The notes under the pieces were generated by a model that was not told where the DNA came from, did no database searches, and saw only the letters and a list, made by a program, of their open reading frames with translations. Shown here piece after piece: positions 56,742 through 64,000 of a DNA stretch of 64,000 bases; positions within the stretch are counted from its first letter, which is position 1; each line of letters starts with the position of its first letter. The translations under genes were made by a program, and so were the position numbers. This DNA is from Rhizophagus irregularis (taxonomy: Eukaryota; Glomeromycota; Glomeromycetes; Glomerales; Glomeraceae). The DNA lies in assembly GCF_026210795.1 (NCBI RefSeq), contig NC_089448.1, positions 1,178,001 to 1,242,000 of the forward strand, written 5' to 3'.

Positions 56742-58205
56742 ATGGCCCCTACTGAAGAAAAAATAAAAAGTATGCAAACAGCAGCTCGTGGCAAAGCTAC
56801 ACATAATTCTACAAGTACTTGGACTAATGCACTTGAAACTTTTCGTAAGTATATTGGATTACCTGGAAAAATAGATGATGTGAATTCTAAAGAAGAGTTA
56901 GAGCGTCAACTTGTTTTATTTTTTGTTTCATGTAAGCAGCAAAATGGAGCTGAATATTCAGTACAATCAATAAAATCAGCAAGATTTGCTATTGCACGAC
57001 ATATCAACACATATTCTAAAATTCGTCCACAAGAAATTACAAATAAAAATATATATTCTGAATTATATAACGCAATTACTGGCAAGATCAAACTTTTAAC
57101 TGATTAGGGATTAGGTGAAATACATGGTGCAGATGCTTTTACTCAAGATGAGATTAGGAAAATTATTAATCATCCCACAATGCAACCAGATTTACCAAAA
57201 GGACTTATACGACACATATTTTGGCATAATACTTTTGAATTAGCTCTTCGAGGTGGAGAGCATTATAATCTAAAGATACAACAATTTAAAAAAAGAAAGG
57301 ATGGTGGTATTGACGTTACATTTTATAGATCTAAGTGTAATTAGAGATCTTTAAGTGAATCTAATTCTAAAGCTGAAGTAATTTCAATACCTGCTGATAA
57401 TGCTGTTATTCAAGATTATGAGCTTTATTTTAGTAAAAGACCACCAATTTGTGAAGATGCATTTTACTTGCAACCTTGCAACAATAATGAAGGTAATTAT
57501 TTATTATGTAGTAAATTATTATTTTTTTTTACCTTTCTTTTAATTTCAAATAGTTGAGTTTACAGGTTATTGGTTCAAATCTGCTCAAATGAGAGGAAAA
57601 TCGGTAAAAGGACTTATGAAAGAAATTGCAACATTAACTGAAATCGATTGTGATAAAAGAAAGTTCACAAATCATAGTGGACAAAAATCCTTAATTCAAA
57701 TTTCAAAAAGTGAAGGAATTAGTGATAATGATGTGATGTCTGTGTCACGGCATAAAAATCCTCACTCTTTGGCTTATTATGAACGTCCCAAGTCTATATT
57801 GCAGCAAAATACATTATCGCAAATTAATTCTTTAATTTATAATGGTAAGAAAAGAATTGCACCTGTGGTTTTAATGTAAAAGTAATATACAATATATTTA
57901 TTATTTTTCTTTTCATTAGATACATTATTGTCAAATGACAAAAACTGCAAATTCTTTTTCTTCAGCCTTAGAAATTTTCAATGGTAAGATTTAAATTATG
58001 AACTAATAATTCTTATGGTATAAAAAATTTTATTTTTTTTTTAGAATCACGGTCACCACTTCAGCAGCTCAACTCAAATGATTTAAACGAATTAAATGAT
58101 GATCAACAAAATCAAGAAATTAACGGAAATGATGAGACCATTAAAAAAATTCTCCATGGGAATGTTTTTCAGAATTGTAATATTACATTTAATGTGAATA
58201 AATGA
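56742..58205 (+). pseudogene. Crypton-like tyrosine recombinase, inactivated
   Basis: MAPTEEKIKSMQTAARGKAT opens an N-terminal SAM-like region (TWTNALETFRKYIGLP, SVQSIKSARFAIARHIN). Then come the catalytic part with box I FELALRGGEH, a 61 nt intron (57493-57553) and box II. FTNHSGQKS has Gln (57682-57684) where the catalytic Arg of HxxR is expected; SRHKNPHSLAYYERP supplies the later His and Tyr. A tail with SRSPLQQLNSNDLNELNDDQ ends QNCNITFNVNK. TAG stops interrupt the frame at 57105-57107 and 57342-57344. A possible 5' exon starts at ATG 56621 (MPPQKSQK), but its phase does not fit. Cryptons move by recombination using such enzymes, and related domesticated genes exist. With two stops and a lost catalytic residue this copy is dead as a recombinase. 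Confidence 0.75.
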
Positions 58206-58949
58206 TTTTTATACGAATTTTATTATATGTACACTTATAAATAGCTTATTTTAATAATATAAAGTATAAATAGCTTATATAAAGTATAAATGGTTTATTA
58301 TGATATTATAAAGTATAAATAAAATATCTAAAAATATAGTATGTTATGATCATATGTACCTGAACGATAATGTAAGATATCAGTTCGTAGTATAAATAAA
58401 TAAATCAAATATATTTTACGAATCATACAAGCAACGTTAATATTTAAAGTGGGTAACATTTAATTGTTAAAACATATCCATAAAAAATTACGGATATAGA
58501 TGAATTGTAAAAATTTTGATCAGAATTATCAGGATTGTCATAATTCTGGGAGCAATTTGATGACTAATCACATGATACTTATACATTGAGTAACAGCGAT
58601 AAAATTTCGAAATTAAATATACTTCATTATTTAATTAGTTAAATTTTAATTTATAATAAAAATGGTATTTACCATCTTGTCATCCTCGTATAATACATTT
58701 TTTTTTTTTTAAATAGTAACGCGTTTATTAATTAAGCAACAAAATACATTGATTACATAATTTTAAAACACCTAGAAAATATTATAATTATCAATTATAA
58801 ATAACTAAACTAATTTTATTATAGTATGCCAATTTTTTTTGGTCGAGATCCCTTCTGTAATTGTACCTATCATCCTGTCTTTCGTTACTAATTTAAGTTT
58901 TTATTAAAATTTCTTTTTTTTGATTTTTTCTTTTTCATCTGTTTTTCTA
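58206..58949. other. AT-rich intergenic DNA
   Basis: TATAAAGTATAAATAGCTTAT-like direct repeats (58228-58325) follow the recombinase pseudogene. CAGAATTATCAGGATTGTCA near 58520 resembles DNA at 55270. No gene is seen. Confidence 0.5.
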
Positions 58950-59440
58950 TTTTAATTATTATTATTTTCTAATTCTATTCCATCATCATCTTCCTTCGTT
59001 GATAATTCTTTTTTTTTCCTCAAATCTCTTTTTTCCAAACCCGCTCCTTTTCTAATTCTGCAACGACCTCGCATCTTTTTAACCAAATTTTTGACCTTAT
59101 ATTTTCATAATAAAAATTCCATAGATTTTTAACAACTTTCTTTTTCCCTTTTCTTTCGCAATCTTATTAAAATTATCGTTATATACTCCACGTAATAATT
59201 CCCATACCCTTTTTTTTCCGATTAAAACTTGTGATTGCTGATCCATTACTCTAATAAAATCGAACACAATTTCTCTCAAAATTTTAACCTCTTCACCGTT
59301 GCCTTCTTTTTTTATTTCAAATTCACAAATTGACTTTCTAATAATTTATTCTACCTCAAACTCATTAGCCCTCTCGTATAAAACATTTTTGAAAAGCCTA
59401 TTTTTTCTTCTTTATAGAGTCAATGAATAAATTACGAGTT
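58950..59440 (-). pseudogene. Lys/Glu-rich unidentified broken gene A
   Basis: The minus strand shows ICEFEIKKEGNGEEVKILRE, then IVFDFIRVMDQQSQVLIGKK, RVWELLRGVYNDNFNKIAKE, and after a frameshift near 59100 VKNLVKKMRGRCRIRKGAGL and a Lys/Glu-rich end with STKEDDDGIELENN. At least one stop and one shift break it. The family is not recognised. It lies 1 kb from the similarly basic pseudogene B and may come from the same element. Confidence 0.4.
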
Positions 59441-59772
59441 AATTTTAGGCGTGTTACTGAAAGCGTTAGGTGTATGATCTCGTTTGTTTGCAAATGGTGT
59501 TATTCTCATCTTTCCTTACCTTGAAATTTTTTTTCATTTTTTGCATCGATTCTTTCCGTTCTTGTATTTCTTTATGTTTTAGTATTGATCATTGATATAT
59601 TTTCTCCATTGATCACTACCTGGTTGGTAATATGATTTCTCTGAACGCGAATAAATAGATGCTTAGGAATTAAACGCAATACTGTAAATTTTGTGGAAAG
59701 TGGAAAGATCGAACTCAGAAAGTGAATAATTTTATCCTTTTGGAGGTTATTTTGAATATCGTCAATGACTCA

Positions 59773-60192
59773 TTATGTTTCTTGAACATAGAGGAGAGCA
59801 AGCACAATTGTTCTTACTCTACGTTTTTGTTGATTTCTGCTGTTTTTGGAGTGAATAAATTTGATGTCTTGAAATTTGCTGAGTGCCTGAGCGTGAGCAA
59901 TAAATATCCTTAGGGTTCGACTTTTGGATTTATCGCGCATTATATGTAACATTTTTTTTTTATATTCTTTAAAGGTGAAATCTGGACTAATTTTGTGTAG
60001 AATAACTACTAGAGGTGAAAAAATACATAGTAAAGAAAAACTAACTACAGTAAGTTGACAGACGTGTTCCCCATGTAAAGGAATCACCCTTCGTAAAAGA
60101 AAAGAAAAAGAGAAATAGCTATCATCAGTGAAACCACGCCGCTGAGATAACTCACGAAGGGGTATTAGAAAAAAATAATAGCAAAGAAGCAA
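59773..60192 (-). other. 139-codon minus-strand ORF of doubtful reality
   Basis: Starts MLLCYYFFLIPLRELSQRRG and is open to 59773, with a basic second half (EYKKKMLHIMRDKSKSRTL). A 63-codon frame overlaps its end on the other strand. The composition is less AT-biased than the surroundings, as in the neighbouring pseudogenes. No domain is recognised; it may be chance or a degraded gene read in a surviving frame. Confidence 0.2.
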
Positions 60193-60429
60193 AAATTCTG
60201 ATTAATAATCACTATCTTCGTATTTGCCTTTCATTTAAGATGCCGCCTGTAAATACTGTCATAGGCGGAATGTACTTCTAAATAATAAACCGTTTTATTG
60301 TCATAATTAAAGGGAAAAGTTATTCATGTAAAGGGGAAGGTAAGTAAAAGATACTCGGTACGCTATCCGCCACAACCGAAGTATTAGCTTGAGCGTGATT
60401 GATATCCGTATCATCGTTAGGTGTCGTTG

Positions 60430-61457
60430 CTATTTTCTATTTTTTTTTGCGTTTAGTCGACGTTTCATCTTCGCTTGAGGGTGGAGTAGTTTCAGTAATT
60501 CAATTGATTGTTTGTTTAAAGAGTATTCGAAACGATCTTGCATTTGTGAATAAACGTCACTTATAAAAGTGAACGCATCAATGGTGTTAGGGCGAAGGTA
60601 TCCTAGTTGACTGCGTGTTGAATTCACGATAAGTAGTTGATGATGATGACGATGTCGAAATCACAATATCCCTTGAAACGGTATTCGTGATCTATTTGGA
60701 CTTAGATGCGGAAGCCGTCTTTCTTTGTGCTTTCAGAAGTTCTTTCTGTGCCTTGGCGGCCTTCTTTTCTTTTCTCCGAGCCTCGGATTTGGCTTTTTTT
60801 GTTTTTCTCCTTTCTTATTTAAGTTGAATGGCTATCGGGTCATTTGCTTCTGCTTCTTGACAAACTTTTCAGCTTCTCTTTTAGCTTAACGTTCCCGTCT
60901 TCGGCGTTCATTTTATAGTCAAGTGCGACGTCTATTTTTGGTACGTTTCTTTTGAGCTTTTTTTCAGTGAAAGAAGTGGTAAAGAAAACGAAAAAAATTC
61001 TGAGGGAGATGTTGTATCTTTATCTGATCATCATGAACTGCACGTCCGGGAGGAGTTATAAGATTAGGACTTAAATTCGGCATAATACGGTCACAAGCAT
61101 AATTAGAACGATGGAATCATATTTCACGTTTCCATCTCTAATCTTGATTCTTTTGGTCCTTTAAGATTCTTATATTCTTTATAAAAAGCATAAAAATTTT
61201 CTGTTAACCGCATCTCGAAAAGCGAAAAGGTTGTTCTTTTTGGTATCATACCTCTTGATATTAACCGTATATTCCAAACCTAAACGGTTACTCCGGACTT
61301 GTTTTGGTCGATTTAATTTCGATATCGTTTGTTGTAGACAATCAAAACGTATAGGGTTTCTATCTTCTTCAGGATTTAGAACATATTTAGCATGGTGATT
61401 ACACCTCCAACGTGAGTTTGGTAACAAGGGTTTCCACAACTTGATTTGTGTCCACAA
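60430..61457 (-). pseudogene. Lys/Arg-rich unidentified broken gene B
   Basis: The first part (61457-61179) reads MWTQIKLWKPLLPNSRWRCN, then HHAKYVLNPEEDRNPIRFDC and RLGLEYTVNIKRYDTKKNN; Cys and His suggest a metal-binding start. Further in come NVPKIDVALDYKMNAEDGN, AKREAEKFVKKQKQMTR and KKAKSEARRKEKKAAKAQKE with LLKAQRKTASASKSK, a likely coiled coil. The last part (60627-60430) reads TRSQLGYLRPNTIDAFTFIS to LKLLHPQAKMKRRLNAKK. Stops and shifts separate these. The GC content is clearly higher than the local background. Unrecognised; possibly a mobile-element gene. Confidence 0.4.
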
Positions 61458-62174
61458 GGAATATATAATTCAAGATATATGACGTAATTTTTATAAGAAA
61501 ACTTAATATATGTTGATATGCGACGTCGTCTAGAATCACGTTTGGGGATACGATCATGTTTTGCAGCAATTTTGTTTAATAGTAATTGGCGTAAGCGGGA
61601 AAATTATTTATCCACTACGCTTTTGGGGAATTGGTGGTCAAGGGAAATGTGAATACGCCTCGTGAGTCACCACCCGTACGAACGATTGAACAAACCCGGG
61701 AAAAAATTTGTGGGTTTATGGAGTCTAAGGTTTAAGTGTTTATTAGGTGTCTTTTGGTTTTTATAAAATAATAATGTATAAAATTTTAAGAACAAATTTT
61801 TTTTCTCACCTAGTCACAACCCCCTCTTAAAGTGTATGATATAATATTCTTTCAATATTTTATGTGTTATGGAGTGAGAAAATAAAACTCTTTAGTAAAG
61901 CTTTTTAGTTAAAAGAGCTGTAGATCAGCCGTGAAAAATCTTGTACCAAAAATTAGAGAAAAGAGTCCATATACTGTATGTAACTTGATATTTGATTACC
62001 CGTCGCATTTTTTTATTATATTAAATAGATTACCGTTGATGACTTCTTTGATCACGTGTTTGTTCCAATTGTCAAAGGCAGTAATAATCTTTTGATAACA
62101 ACATTATGAACTAGCACTAAAACAAAATAAAATGATATTTTTTGTGTATGAAACAAAAAAAAGCATCGGTATTA
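61458..62174. other. Intergenic DNA upstream of the MITE
   Basis: Moderately GC-rich up to 61700 (GTGAGTCACCACCCGTACG), perhaps the 5' part of pseudogene B, then AT-rich. No frame is convincing. Confidence 0.45.
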
Positions 62175-62365
62175 CAGTCGGCACCCTTTATAGTCACACC
62201 CCTCGGGACCGAAAAAAGGGTGCGATTATAAAAAAAGTCATAATAAATATATTAGAAAACCTTCTCTATAGTCACAACATATAATTGGGTCAAAATATGG
62301 TGTGTTTATAAAGGGGAATTTTATGTGATGTGATTATACGGGGGTGACTATATCGGGGTCGACTG
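62175..62365. mobile_element. 191 bp Tigger-like MITE with TA duplication
   Basis: The left end is CAGTCGGCACCCTTTATAGT and the right end, reverse complemented, CAGTCGACCCCGATATAGTC. TA flanks both ends (62173-62174, 62366-62367). Inner blocks such as GTCACACCCC and GGGGTGAC repeat the end in both directions. The CAGTYG start and TA target match the pogo/Tigger type, the same class as the element at 17899-20201, though the sequences differ after the first bases. Confidence 0.8.
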
Positions 62366-62649
62366 TATTTCGTAAGGACGGTAAGGTTCTATAATTTTCA
62401 ATATCGACGGCATATGTAGATCTTATCACGTGAAAATGCAGATGCATATGATTTAGAAGAGCACAAAAAATAAAATGGAGATGATCTTCTTACAATTCTA
62501 TTTCAAAGTTGTTTGTGTTGTGATACATTTATGGGTACACCGTACACAGATTAATTCAATTTGGCTAAGTTCTCGTTTCTTTATTTAAAGCTTGCATATT
62601 CCAGTCGTAAAATTTTTTTTTAAAAAAAACGTTGTTTGTTTGATAAATA

Positions 62650-64000
62650 ATGTCAAAACTTAATAAAGATATTCTTTTCTTAACATTTGAAGAATTACAA
62701 GATAATTCAAAATCTCTCTTTTCATGTCTAATGGTTAATAGACTTTGGTGTGAAACTGTGATACCAATTTTATGGAGGAATCCTTGGTGCTACAACAATA
62801 TTAAATATAATAATAAAAGTTCTTTATTCACCATTATTGCTTCCTATTTACTTGATGATATTAAAGAATTTATAACAAATCAAGAAATTCAATTACCTTT
62901 AAATTCAAACCAACCACTTTTATTCGATTATTTTTCTTTCTGTAGAAGTATCAATATAATCATTATAAATAATATAATTTCTATTGGATCAAATTTAGCT
63001 TATAATCAATTTCACATACAACAAATATTTTATTTTTTCATTATAAAAAAATGTTCAGAATTGAAATATTTTGATATGAGATCGATTAAACATCAAATAT
63101 TTTATTTTCCGGAAGCAATGGTTCGACTTGAATCACTTTGTGAATTAAGATGTGATACATCTATTGATTCATCATATTTTTATGGAATATCACGTTCTTG
63201 TCGATATATTCAAAAACTTATCATTGATAATATAGATCCAAAACCTAATGATGGAATTGTTAAATTAATTGAAACTCAAAAGAATTTAAAATATTTTGAA
63301 TGGAAAGATAATTTTGAAAATCATTATCTTACAAAAGATCCTTATGAAGAAATATTTCTTGCATTAGAAAAAAAAGCGAATGATCTCAATTTTTTAAAAG
63401 TACATTTTCAATATGTAGAAGGTATTGATTGCACATTATTTCAAAATATACTATCAAAGTTTTATAAATTAAAAATATTAATAATTGATGATTATCTTTA
63501 TTTTACCGAAGAACAATTAAAGCAATTAAAAATTCAAACTTATAATGAACTTGAAATTCTTAATATAGAATATAATAAATTAAATGTAATTTCTAGTATA
63601 ATTGAAAATAGTGGAAAACATCTTAAAAAAATTTTCTTCAATCCTTATGATACTATTGATTGTGAATTTAATGATAATTTTAATGGTAGTTCTCTTAATT
63701 TTATTCGTAAAATTTATGAAAATTGTCCTTTAATTGAATATTTATCAATAGCATTTTCACCATCAAAAAAGCATTTTGATGAATTTGAAAAATTATTAAA
63801 AATTTGTCAAAATTTAAAATCAATATTATTAGTTATATTAGATAGTAATGGTGGAGAAACTAATGAAAAAATTTTAGAAAATGGTGAAGAATTATTAAAA
63901 GTATTGACTAGATCTGCATCAATTAATTTAAAAGAAATTAGATTTTATGATGATTTTAAATTTTCTTTAAAAAGTTTGGAAAATTTCTTTGAAAATTGGA
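62650..64000 (+). CDS. F-box protein, 3' end outside window
   Basis: Open from ATG 62650 to the window edge, 450 codons. The N-terminus MSKLNKDILFLTFEELQDNS, KSLFSCLMVNRLWCETVIPI and LWRNPW is an F-box of the type abundant in Rhizophagus (hydrophobic start, VNR.WC, P.LWRNPW). After that come irregular leucine-rich repeats: LESLCELRCDTSIDS, IQKLIIDNIDP, LKILIIDDYLYF, LEILNIEYNKL, CPLIEYLSIAF, LKSILLVILDS, NLKEIRFYDDF. By family knowledge the F-box binds Skp1 in SCF ubiquitin ligases and the repeats choose the target. No stop, frameshift or intron is seen in the visible part. Such proteins are usually close to 500 residues, so most of the gene is here. The target is unknown. Confidence 0.9.
   Translation, partial: MSKLNKDILFLTFEELQDNSKSLFSCLMVNRLWCETVIPILWRNPWCYNNIKYNNKSSLFTIIASYLLDDIKEFITNQEIQLPLNSNQPLLFDYFSFCRSINIIIINNIISIGSNLAYNQFHIQQIFYFFIIKKCSELKYFDMRSIKHQIFYFPEAMVRLESLCELRCDTSIDSSYFYGISRSCRYIQKLIIDNIDPKPNDGIVKLIETQKNLKYFEWKDNFENHYLTKDPYEEIFLALEKKANDLNFLKVHFQYVEGIDCTLFQNILSKFYKLKILIIDDYLYFTEEQLKQLKIQTYNELEILNIEYNKLNVISSIIENSGKHLKKIFFNPYDTIDCEFNDNFNGSSLNFIRKIYENCPLIEYLSIAFSPSKKHFDEFEKLLKICQNLKSILLVILDSNGGETNEKILENGEELLKVLTRSASINLKEIRFYDDFKFSLKSLENFFENW

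Overview
The window looks like nuclear DNA of an arbuscular mycorrhizal fungus (Glomeromycotina, close to Rhizophagus). It is very AT-rich, its genes have short 60-100 nt introns with GT..AG ends, and it carries families known to be expanded in that group: Cys-motif protein kinases, MATA-type HMG-box genes and leucine-rich F-box proteins. Helitron, Crypton-like and pogo/Tigger remnants fit too. Most of the window is repeats and dead genes; few genes look intact.

Region 1 (1-26 kb) is a degenerate tandem array of about eight units. After subtracting later insertions each unit is roughly 2.1-3.2 kb. A typical unit has a decayed plus-strand HMG-box gene, a conserved inverted repeat, a short conserved plus-strand reading frame, and a convergent minus-strand frame with a hydrophobic start and a run of basic residues. 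Units are interrupted by different inverted-repeat elements. These include a 1.05 kb element with a tRNA-like core, MITEs of 152, 236, 388 and 372 bp, and a 3.9 kb element that itself holds a 2.3 kb Tigger element with a broken transposase.

Region 2 (26-36.5 kb) starts with the best HMG-box gene of the window (27.1 kb). Repeat-rich DNA follows: a TTGGCC-rich element, six evenly spaced TTCAMCGA motifs, an AACCGGTT array split by a perfect 84 bp inverted repeat, a Helitron remnant with a Helitron-like 3' end, and an unidentified minus-strand pseudogene.

Region 3 (36.5-55 kb) has three kinase genes with an N-terminal Cys4 motif and a TKL-like kinase domain. The first two lie in a 2.3 kb duplication. 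The first copy has lost the Asp of its DLG motif and has a frameshifted C-terminus; the second is intact in four exons. The third is more distant and reads as nine exons. Between them lie low-complexity DNA, an unidentified pseudogene and a hAT-like 1.1 kb element flanked by an 8 bp duplication.

Region 4 (55-64 kb) has two copies of a 115 bp palindrome, a receiver-domain fragment, a Crypton-like recombinase pseudogene, two Lys/Arg-rich minus-strand pseudogenes, a Tigger-like MITE and the first 450 codons of an F-box gene that runs off the window.

The hexamer CACGTG occurs at least 30 times, far more than this base composition predicts. No operon, rRNA gene, CRISPR array or functional tRNA was seen.
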